Shown piece by piece: positions 32,953 through 40,236 of a stretch of DNA of 42,335 bases; within the stretch, counting starts at the first letter, position 1; each line of letters begins with the position of its first letter. The notes under the pieces were generated by a model. The model searched no databases. It was not told the DNA's origin and saw nothing but the letters and a program-made list of their open reading frames with translations. This stretch comes from an uncultured Bacteroidota bacterium. Its GTDB lineage: Bacteria; Bacteroidota; Bacteroidia; Chitinophagales; Chitinophagaceae. Location of the stretch: positions 80,986 through 123,320 of the forward strand of contig CAIKYB010000046.1 in assembly GCA_903831575.1 (NCBI GenBank), given 5' to 3'. The position numbers and the translations under genes are program-made.

Positions 32953-33566
32953 TTTCCTCTATAAATAATGAAGCACTTCCGGTTATGGAACATTTTTTCA
33001 CCATTCAGGGAGAAGGTTTTCATCAAGGGAGAGCTGCCTATTTTGTAAGACTCGGAGGATGCGATGTAGGCTGTGTATGGTGTGATGTAAAAGAAAGCTG
33101 GGATGCGAGCAATCATCCTAAAATGAATATCGATGACATTGCCGCAGCTATAAGTACCAACCCCAAAGGATTAGTAGTTATAACTGGAGGAGAACCCCTA
33201 ATGCATGATTTAACTTCACTTACACATGTCATTCAAACCGCGGGATACGAAACCAATATAGAAACCTCGGGCACACACCCACTTACAGGAGAATGGGATT
33301 GGATTTGTTTGTCTCCAAAAAAATTCAAAGAACCCTTGCCAGAAATATTACCTCAGGCAAACGAATTGAAAGTTATCGTTTATAACAAATCTGATTTTGA
33401 ATGGGGCGAAAAATATGCTGGTTTGGTCAGTTCACATTGCAAACTTTATCTTCAACCCGAGTGGAGTAAATCAAGTGAAATTACGCCTGAAATTGTAGCG
33501 TATATTAAGAAAAATCCAAAATGGGAATTGTCGCTTCAGATTCACAAATACATCAATGTTCCTTAA
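32943..33566 (+). CDS. queE: 7-carboxy-7-deazaguanine synthase
   Basis: 207 residues. A radical SAM enzyme: the cluster motif CDVGCVWCD is Cys-x3-Cys-x2-Cys, preceded by FFTIQGEGFHQGRAAYFVRLGG, split here as TIQGEGFHQGRAAYFVRLGG, and followed by VITGGEPLMH and NIETSGTHPL. It converts 6-carboxy-tetrahydropterin to 7-carboxy-7-deazaguanine in queuosine synthesis. The start codon lies inside folD (10-bp overlap), so translation is coupled to it. No other que gene is in the window. Confidence 0.95.
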   Translation: MSIVSSINNEALPVMEHFFTIQGEGFHQGRAAYFVRLGGCDVGCVWCDVKESWDASNHPKMNIDDIAAAISTNPKGLVVITGGEPLMHDLTSLTHVIQTAGYETNIETSGTHPLTGEWDWICLSPKKFKEPLPEILPQANELKVIVYNKSDFEWGEKYAGLVSSHCKLYLQPEWSKSSEITPEIVAYIKKNPKWELSLQIHKYINVP

Positions 33567-33635
33567 CGCAATATTTTAACTCCTACGCTATTCTGGCAAA
33601 TAAATAAATTGTACATTAGATTTTTAAAAATCAAC

Positions 33636-35573
33636 ATGCCAGAAAAAAACAATCCGCTGCTAAAAGTCATCTTCCTCATTGCTATATTATTTATTAATAT
33701 TTCTTTCTCCAAAGCACAATGGTACGATCCTGAAAAAGTAAATAAAAAAGCGAAAATTATTTATGAAGCCGCTTACGAATTTGCCACCCAAGGCGATTAT
33801 GCACAATCCATCAAGAAATTAGAAGAGGCGCTAAAATTGGAACCTAAGTATGTTGAAGTATATCTTTCCCGTGCTGGCATTTATGCGGATATGAAAAATT
33901 ATCAGGGATCTGTAGCTGATTTCAAGAAAGCTTTTTCGTTGGACAGTATTTTCTCCAGCACTTATTTATTACCCTTTTCCATATCACTTGCCGGCATAGG
34001 TGAATTCGAAGGAGCTCTCGAAAAAGTAAACGCTTTTCTTGCCAACGAAACGCTGAATCAACAGAGTAAAAAAGCTGGTCATTACAGAAAAAGCACTTAC
34101 GAATTTGCTATTGATTATAAAACCAAGCATACATTGGGGCACTACAGTTTTCTTCCTATAAATGTTGGAGCTGGTATCAATTCAGGTGCATTAGAATACT
34201 TCCCTTCTTTAACTATTGATGGAAAGAAAATGATTTTCAACAGAAGAATCAACGATGACGAAGATTTCTATGAAAGTGATTTTGAAAATGGAATCTGGAA
34301 AGAAGCTAATCCAGTAACAGGGAAAATAAATACCAATCTTAATGAAGGTGCGGAGACCATTTCACAAGATGGCAATTGGCTGATTTTTACAGGATGTAAT
34401 TACCCTGAAGGAATGGGGAGTTGTGACTTGTACATTTCTTACAAAACAAAATCCGGCAATTGGACCGAAGCAGAAAATATGGGCGATGTTATCAATAGTG
34501 AATCCTGGGAATCAACACCATCGCTTTCTCCCGACAAAAAAGATTTATACTTCTCCAGTAATCGCACAGGAGGTTATGGCGGAAAAGACATTTGGGTTTG
34601 CCATCGAAACATCAATGGGAAATGGGGAAAGCCGGAAAACCTCGGCCCCATAATCAATACCTCCGCAGATGAAACTTGTCCGTTCATTCATGCAGACAAC
34701 CAAACCCTTTATTTCAATAGCAATGGGCACATGGGATATGGCATGTCGGATTTATTTTTTACAAAAAAAACAGCTGAAAATAAATGGGGTGAGCCGGAAA
34801 ATCTTGGCTATCCTATCAACACGATTGACGACGAAGGCTCTCTTGTAGTATCAGCTGATGGAAAAACTTCCTATTATTCTAGCGACAGAGGTGATGTTAA
34901 AAATAAACTTGACATCTATACCTTTCAATTGCGAGATGATATTGCTGCTTCAAAAACACTTTGGCTAAAAGGTAAAGTATTTGACCAAAAAACAAAATCT
35001 GGACTTCCTTGTACCGTAGAACTAACGGAAATAGACAAACGAACAACATCCACCAGCATTCAAACTGATGAAGATGGTTATTTTCTGATTACACTTCCCG
35101 TTGGAAAAGATTACAGCCTGAACATCAATCGCAAAGGATACCTGTTCTACTCCGATCATTTTTTATTAAAAAACAACAATCCAGACAGTTCGTATTCATT
35201 GGATCTTCCGCTACAGCCCATTGAAGCCGGAGCCGCTGTAGTATTGAAAAATATTTTCTTTGAAAACAATCAATTTCAATTGAAAGCTGGTTCCGATATC
35301 GAACTCCTGCAACTCATACAATTACTTAATGAAAACAACAACCTTAAAGTTGAAATAAGCGGCCACACCGATAACATTGGAAAAAAAGAAGACAACCTCA
35401 GTTTGAGTTTAAACAGAGCAAAATCAGTTGTTGCATTTCTTGTATCAAAAGGAATACATGAAAACAGATTAACTGCTAAAGGATATGGCGATACAAAACC
35501 AATAGCCACAAATGATACGGAAGAGGGGAAAAGCCTCAACAGAAGAACAGAAATTAACGTGTTGTCTAATTAA
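33636..35573 (+). CDS. PorE-like protein: TPR, PD40 propeller, CarboxypepD-reg, OmpA
   Basis: 645 residues from the ATG at 33636 (MPEKNNPLLKVIFLIAILF...SKAQ, a signal peptide); an upstream start at 33609 adds nine residues without signal character. Order: TPR repeats (about 30-130), a PD40/WD40-like beta-propeller (about 170-440, blades such as SPDKKDLYFSSNRTGGYGGKDIW split as SPDKKDLYFSSNRTGG), a carboxypeptidase-regulatory beta-sandwich (about 445-530) and a C-terminal OmpA peptidoglycan-binding domain (VEISGHTDNIGKK, LSLNRAKSVVAFL, KGYGDTKP). This is the arrangement of PorE (PG1058) of the type IX secretion system, but paralogues with the same domains are common and this one has no lipobox. 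It follows queE after 69 bp. Confidence 0.85.
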   Translation: MPEKNNPLLKVIFLIAILFINISFSKAQWYDPEKVNKKAKIIYEAAYEFATQGDYAQSIKKLEEALKLEPKYVEVYLSRAGIYADMKNYQGSVADFKKAFSLDSIFSSTYLLPFSISLAGIGEFEGALEKVNAFLANETLNQQSKKAGHYRKSTYEFAIDYKTKHTLGHYSFLPINVGAGINSGALEYFPSLTIDGKKMIFNRRINDDEDFYESDFENGIWKEANPVTGKINTNLNEGAETISQDGNWLIFTGCNYPEGMGSCDLYISYKTKSGNWTEAENMGDVINSESWESTPSLSPDKKDLYFSSNRTGGYGGKDIWVCHRNINGKWGKPENLGPIINTSADETCPFIHADNQTLYFNSNGHMGYGMSDLFFTKKTAENKWGEPENLGYPINTIDDEGSLVVSADGKTSYYSSDRGDVKNKLDIYTFQLRDDIAASKTLWLKGKVFDQKTKSGLPCTVELTEIDKRTTSTSIQTDEDGYFLITLPVGKDYSLNINRKGYLFYSDHFLLKNNNPDSSYSLDLPLQPIEAGAAVVLKNIFFENNQFQLKAGSDIELLQLIQLLNENNNLKVEISGHTDNIGKKEDNLSLSLNRAKSVVAFLVSKGIHENRLTAKGYGDTKPIATNDTEEGKSLNRRTEINVLSN

Positions 35574-35599
35574 ATTAATTTCTATCATTGTTCCTTCAA

Positions 35600-36703
35600 A
35601 TGAATAATGATTTACTCTACCAGATTGCATTAACAAAGGTTGCCCATATCGGCGATGTACATGCCAGAACATTGATCAACTATTTTAAAGACGCTCCTTC
35701 CATTTTCAATGCTTCGCGAAAAGAGCTGGAAAGAATAGATGGGATTGGAACCATAAGAGCAAACGCTGTCAAATCTTTCAGAGACTTCGAATCCTGCGAA
35801 AAAGAAATGCACTTCATTGAAAAAAATAAGATTGTCCCTTTGTGTATCAATGATCCAAATTATCCGCAAAGATTACTTCGTTCGATGGATTGCCCGACCT
35901 TGCTATATTACAAAGGAAATACAAACCTCAATGAAAGTAAAATCATCTCTATTGTAGGCACACGCAATAATAGCGAATACGGCAAAAGTATTTGTGAGAA
36001 ATTAATTGAAGACCTCAGTAAAGAAAACATCATCATCGTAAGCGGACTCGCCTATGGCATAGATACGATTTCACATCAAGCGGCTTTAAAAAATGGATTA
36101 CCTACCATTGGCATTCTTGCGCATGGGCTGGACAGAATATATCCGCCGCAAAATAAAAATTTAGCCATTCAGATGATACAACATGGAGGATTACTAACTG
36201 ACTTTACCAGCGGCGAAGCTCCAAACAAACAAAACTTTCCAAGAAGAAACAGAATAACGGCGGGGATCTGCGATGCATTAATTGTTGTAGAAACCGGCAA
36301 AACAGGTGGCTCTTTGATAACCGCAGAAATTGCCAATAGTTATAATAAAGATGTATTTGCGATGCCTGGAAGAATAAATGATGCCAAGAGCATTGGATGC
36401 AACCATTTAATAAAAACAAATAAAGCCTGTTTGATTACAGATGCAAATGATATACTGGAGATGATGAAGTGGAATACCACATCAGCTAAAATTTTCAAAA
36501 AACAAACAAGTTTATTTCACTCCTTTACTGAAAATGAAGAGAAAATATTCAACGTATTAAAAACTGAACCCGCATTAAATTACGATGCGCTTTATAGTAA
36601 AACTTTACTCAGCAACAGCGTTATCGCCAATGCACTCCTAACGCTTGAAATGAATGGCATCATAACAGCACTTCCGGGAAAAAGATACCGATTGAGTAAT
36701 TAA
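35600..36703 (+). CDS. dprA: DNA-processing protein DprA/Smf
   Basis: 367 residues from the ATG at 35600 (MNNDLLYQIALTKV); an ATG four codons earlier is also in frame. N-terminal helix-hairpin-helix region (about 20-60, LERIDGIGTIRANAVKSF), the Rossmann-like core (SIVGTRNNSEYGKSICEKL, VSGLAYGIDTISHQAAL, NFPRRNRITAGICDALIVVE, GGSLITAEIA) and a C-terminal winged helix (about 295-367). DprA loads RecA on incoming single-stranded DNA in transformation; it is present in most bacteria. Last gene of the folD-queE-porE-like-dprA cluster, 26 bp after the PorE-like gene. Confidence 0.95.
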   Translation: MNNDLLYQIALTKVAHIGDVHARTLINYFKDAPSIFNASRKELERIDGIGTIRANAVKSFRDFESCEKEMHFIEKNKIVPLCINDPNYPQRLLRSMDCPTLLYYKGNTNLNESKIISIVGTRNNSEYGKSICEKLIEDLSKENIIIVSGLAYGIDTISHQAALKNGLPTIGILAHGLDRIYPPQNKNLAIQMIQHGGLLTDFTSGEAPNKQNFPRRNRITAGICDALIVVETGKTGGSLITAEIANSYNKDVFAMPGRINDAKSIGCNHLIKTNKACLITDANDILEMMKWNTTSAKIFKKQTSLFHSFTENEEKIFNVLKTEPALNYDALYSKTLLSNSVIANALLTLEMNGIITALPGKRYRLSN

Positions 36704-36815
36704 AATATCTTCTATAAAGTTTTGCACACCCGACTCTGCCTTCAAGAGCGTGGTGAGGTTTTTCAAACATCAACCCGAACGCAGTTTTAAATCCCTACTA
36801 ATCCCCGCTTATCTT

Positions 36816-36836
36816 GGTTCGTACCTGGTTCGTACC
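36816..36836 (+). repeat. Two tandem GGTTCGTACC copies at 11-bp spacing
   Basis: Copies at 36816-36825 and 36827-36836 separated by one T, the same 11-bp period as the three-copy array at 12267. Left flank CTTATCTT resembles the CTTATCAT before the copy at 12175; right flank ATGGCATATAT resembles AAGGCGTATAT after 12298. Confidence 0.85.
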
Positions 36837-37092
36837 ATGGCATATATCACTAATCCTAGCAGAAATCAAATCTAAAACTTGGAGAAAAACAGTGTTGTTG
36901 TTATTTTAGTTTCTCTTAAATATCCACCTAAACTTTGTTTTGGTAGTACTTAACAATTATATGGATTTGTAATTATCAAAAAACTTTCGGAGAGTTGTGG
37001 AAAAACGATCACATTAGATTTATGTAAATATTAATATTTATTAATTTATCATTAAGATAAAGAAAATCCATAAATACATGATGATTGTATTT

Positions 37093-37100
37093 TACATTTG
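37093..37100 (+). promoter_or_regulatory. Candidate -7 box of the ppk-ppx operon
   Basis: TACATTTG fits TAnnTTTG, 32 nt before the GTG start of ppk. The -33 half is not clear. Confidence 0.45.
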
Positions 37101-37132
37101 TCTTAAAACTAAAACCAAATTAAAAGGCAACC

Positions 37133-39208
37133 GTGTACAAAAGAAAAACAATTGCAAGGGATATTAGTTGGCTATCATTTAATAGTCGCGTACTTCAGGA
37201 GGCTGGCGATGATACTGTTCCATTAAGAGAAAGAATAAAATTTCTTGGTATTTTTTCCAATAATCTAGATGAATTTTTTCGTGTTAGAGTAGCTACTTTA
37301 AAAAGGATGATTGAATTGGGCAGTAAAGCAAAAATGCATCTTGAAATAAAGCCCGATATTATTTTAGAAGAAATTTTAGCTAAAGTTTTGGTACTTCAAA
37401 ACCACTTTGAAAAAATTTGGAACAAAATTTTATTAGAATTAAAGAAAAACAGCATTTTCATTATTAATCAAAAACAGCTCAACGCCGAACAAAAAAAATT
37501 CATTCTTAACTATTTTAACGAAGAAATTCGTGGGAATATAGTCCCATTGATGATTGAAAGCATCGAAAAGTTCCCTGTTCTAAACGACAAATCAATTTAT
37601 TTAGCTTGTACGCTTTCGAAAAAAGACAACTCCATCCCAAGCAAATTTGCGTTGATTTCAATTCCAACTAAAAGTATTTCAAGATTCATTATTTTACCCT
37701 CAAACAAAAATGAAAAAAAAATAATACTCTTAGATGATGTTATCAGGTTTTGTTTGCCCCATATTTTTTCTTTTTTTAATTATGACACTTTTACAGCACA
37801 CACCATAAAAGTTACAAGAGATGCAGAAATTGATATAGATAATGATGTCTCTACTTCATTTATACAAAAAATTGAAAAGGGATTAAAAAATCGAAAAAAA
37901 GGAAAGCCTGTTAGATTGGTATTTGATAAAGATATACCAATTACTCTTTTAAGTTATTTAGTAAAAAGATTAGAATTAACCCATAAAGACAATCTGATAC
38001 CGGGTGGTAAAATTCATAATTTTAAGGACTTTATGAATTTCCCAACCTCTGTATTTCAACAGAAAAAAACTCGAAAGAATCCGTTTACTCATCCTGAATT
38101 AGTTAATAAAAAAAGTGTAAGTAAAGTAATTCTCGAAAAAGATGTGATGTTGCATTTGCCTTACCATTCTTTCAATAGCATTATTGATTTAATGCGCGAG
38201 GCAGCAATAGATCCTGATGTGATGAGCATAAAGATTACTTGCTACAGACTTGCAACCCATTCCAAAATAATTAATGCTTTAACTAACGCTGTAAGAAATG
38301 GTAAGAATGTAACAGTAATTATTGAATTGAGAGCAAGGTTTGATGAAGAAGCTAATCTTTTTTGGAAAAAGAAATTAGAAGATGCAGGTGTAAATGTTTT
38401 TATTGGTGTACCTAAAATGAAAGTGCATGCAAAAATTTGTTTAATCAAAAAAAAGCTAGAAAATAAATTCATTCATTATGGCTTTATCAGTACGGGTAAT
38501 TTAAATGAAAAAACTGCATTAACTTATAGCGATCATTTTTTACTCACTTCTAACAAAACAATTATGTTGGAAGTAAACAAAGTGTTCAACTATCTTGAAA
38601 ATTCAACTGCTAAATATGATTTTCTAAAATCTTGCAAATCATTAATGATTAGCCCTGTTAGCATGAGGAATGAAATTTTGACATTAATTAATAGAGAAAT
38701 TAAACATGCTAGTGAAAAAAAGAAAGCTTTCATCATTCTTAAACTAAATTCTCTAAGTGACGAGGAGCTGGTAAATAAATTGTATGACGCTGCAAAAGCA
38801 GGAGTGGAAGTTAAAATTATTATCAGGGGAATCTGCTGTATGTATACGGAAAACAAAAAATTTATTCTGCCGATACAAGCTATTAGTATAGTAGATGAAT
38901 ATCTTGAACATTCAAGAGTGATGGTTTTTTATAACAACGGTCACGAAAAGATTTATATTTCATCAGCCGACTACATGATTAGAAATTTAAATCACAGACT
39001 GGAAGTGGCTTGTCCGATTTTAGATAATGAAATTAAAAAAGAAGTGCTCGATATCTTGCATATTCAACTAGCAGATAACGTAAAAGCAAGAATATTGGAT
39101 AACGAGCAAAGCAACCATTATATGGAGTCAAAAGGTAAAAAGAAAATAAGATCCCAGGTTAAAATCTATGACTATCTGCGACAAAAGGCGAATAATTCTA
39201 TTTTATAA
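37133..39208 (+). CDS. ppk1: Polyphosphate kinase 1
   Basis: 691 residues with a GTG start; an in-frame TAA at 37121-37123 leaves no upstream ATG and the N-terminus (YKRKTIARDISWLSFNSRVLQEA, here in parts YKRKTIARDISWLSF) aligns with the family start. PPK1 layout: N-terminal domain with ARDISWLSFN, the FLGIFSNNLDEFFRVRV head-domain segment, the C1 phospholipase-D-like domain with the candidate phospho-histidine in MKVHAKICLIKK, FISTGNLNEKTA, and C2 with the second His near LEHSRVMVFYNNG and RNLNHRLEVACPI. It makes polyphosphate from ATP reversibly. It is followed after 63 bp by the polyphosphatase gene, so synthesis and breakdown share a transcript. Confidence 0.95.
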   Translation: MYKRKTIARDISWLSFNSRVLQEAGDDTVPLRERIKFLGIFSNNLDEFFRVRVATLKRMIELGSKAKMHLEIKPDIILEEILAKVLVLQNHFEKIWNKILLELKKNSIFIINQKQLNAEQKKFILNYFNEEIRGNIVPLMIESIEKFPVLNDKSIYLACTLSKKDNSIPSKFALISIPTKSISRFIILPSNKNEKKIILLDDVIRFCLPHIFSFFNYDTFTAHTIKVTRDAEIDIDNDVSTSFIQKIEKGLKNRKKGKPVRLVFDKDIPITLLSYLVKRLELTHKDNLIPGGKIHNFKDFMNFPTSVFQQKKTRKNPFTHPELVNKKSVSKVILEKDVMLHLPYHSFNSIIDLMREAAIDPDVMSIKITCYRLATHSKIINALTNAVRNGKNVTVIIELRARFDEEANLFWKKKLEDAGVNVFIGVPKMKVHAKICLIKKKLENKFIHYGFISTGNLNEKTALTYSDHFLLTSNKTIMLEVNKVFNYLENSTAKYDFLKSCKSLMISPVSMRNEILTLINREIKHASEKKKAFIILKLNSLSDEELVNKLYDAAKAGVEVKIIIRGICCMYTENKKFILPIQAISIVDEYLEHSRVMVFYNNGHEKIYISSADYMIRNLNHRLEVACPILDNEIKKEVLDILHIQLADNVKARILDNEQSNHYMESKGKKKIRSQVKIYDYLRQKANNSIL

Positions 39209-39271
39209 TTTTTTTTTATTTTATTGGTTAATTTATCTGAAATTTGCTGACATTTTATTTTATCAACAACA

Positions 39272-40153
39272 TTGAAATTAGCAGCAATAGACATCGGTAG
39301 TAATGCGGCCAGACTATTAATTACTGAAGTAATAGAGTCCAAAGACAAAAGTCCACATTTCAACAAGCTTAACTTATTCAGGGTTCCTATCCGTCTAGGT
39401 TTTGATGTATTTGAGTCAAAAAATATTTCTTCTGAAAAAACAGAAATGTTGATTCAGACCTTAAAGTCATTCAGGCACCTAATCAATGCTTATAAGATAA
39501 CAGAAATCAAAGCTTGTGCAACCAGTGCCATGCGTGATGCAGAAAATGCTCAAAAAATTCTATCTATTGTAAAAAAAGAAACCGGATTGGATATTGAAGT
39601 AATATCCGGTGAAATGGAAGCCTTAATTGTTTATGAAAATCACATTGCTGAATATTTAGACAAGGAGCATAGTTATATGTATATAGATGTTGGTGGTGGA
39701 AGTACAGAAATTTCAGTTTTTGGAAATGGTCAATCAACTTTTAATAAATCGTTTAATATTGGAACCATCAGATTACTCAAAAACAAAATTAATTCTGATG
39801 ATTGGGACCAAATGAAAGAGGAGATAAAAATTGCTACCAAGGGACACAAAGATATTATTGGTATAGGAAGCGGTGGTAATATTAATAAAATATTTTCAAT
39901 GAGTAAGAAAAAGGACGGCAAGCCATTACATATTGATTTATTAAGAGATTATTATAAAGAATTAAGTACATTTTCTATCGAGGAGAGAATTTTACATTAT
40001 AATTTAAGAGAAGACCGGGCGGATGTAATAGTTCCTGCTTTGCAGATATATATAAATGCTATGCGATGGGCTGGTTGCGAAGAGATCTATGTTCCCAAAA
40101 TTGGATTAGCCGACGGATTGATTCATCATTTATGGGAAGAAATTAATAAATAA
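39272..40153 (+). CDS. ppx: Exopolyphosphatase / GppA-type phosphatase
   Basis: 293 residues with a TTG start at 39272 (MKLAAIDIGSNAARLLI); an in-frame TGA at 39248-39250 excludes an upstream ATG. Actin/hexokinase-like ATPase fold: phosphate-1 loop AAIDIGSNAARLL, the ACATSAMRDAEN segment, catalytic Glu in VISGEMEAL (family SGxEEA with Met-Glu), the phosphate-2 loop IDVGGGSTEIS, and GIGSGGNINKI. At 293 residues it is the short form without the C-terminal HD-like domain. Ppx releases phosphate from polyphosphate ends; GppA acts on pppGpp. Its place after ppk1 favours polyphosphate. Confidence 0.92.
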   Translation: MKLAAIDIGSNAARLLITEVIESKDKSPHFNKLNLFRVPIRLGFDVFESKNISSEKTEMLIQTLKSFRHLINAYKITEIKACATSAMRDAENAQKILSIVKKETGLDIEVISGEMEALIVYENHIAEYLDKEHSYMYIDVGGGSTEISVFGNGQSTFNKSFNIGTIRLLKNKINSDDWDQMKEEIKIATKGHKDIIGIGSGGNINKIFSMSKKKDGKPLHIDLLRDYYKELSTFSIEERILHYNLREDRADVIVPALQIYINAMRWAGCEEIYVPKIGLADGLIHHLWEEINK

Positions 40154-40179
40154 TTCACCTACATTTTCATACTAAATTA

Positions 40180-40211
40180 AGAAAGGGTCGCAAATAAATG
40201 CGACCCTTTCT
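40180..40211. terminator. Bidirectional terminator between ppx and the T9SS protein gene
   Basis: A 13-bp stem AGAAAGGGTCGCA / TGCGACCCTTTCT with a 6-nt loop (AATAAA), symmetrical, lying between the convergent ppx (ends 40153) and the T9SS gene (ends 40237). U-rich tracts exist on both sides but are short. Confidence 0.85.
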
Positions 40212-40236
40212 CTTAACCAATATACATAGAGTAATA

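Larger units (their letters stand above)
36704..37132. other. 429-bp non-coding region between dprA and ppk
   Basis: No convincing ORF on either strand. It holds the two-copy GGTTCGTACC array (36816-36836), a following TCTAAAACT that also occurs after the array at 12298, and an AT-rich part (from about 36900) with a candidate ppk -7 box. I see no clear terminator for dprA and no RNA gene. Confidence 0.7.

Noticed and set aside
10148..36703. Natural-competence island (exonuclease, HhH protein, radC, dprA)
   Set aside because: The genes are scattered in different units, dprA and radC are near-universal, and no comEC, comF or pilus gene is present; the grouping is not supported.
36704..37132. 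Possible structured RNA in the dprA-ppk gap
   Set aside because: Apart from the repeat array the region is AT-rich without a convincing long stem or riboswitch-like conserved core.
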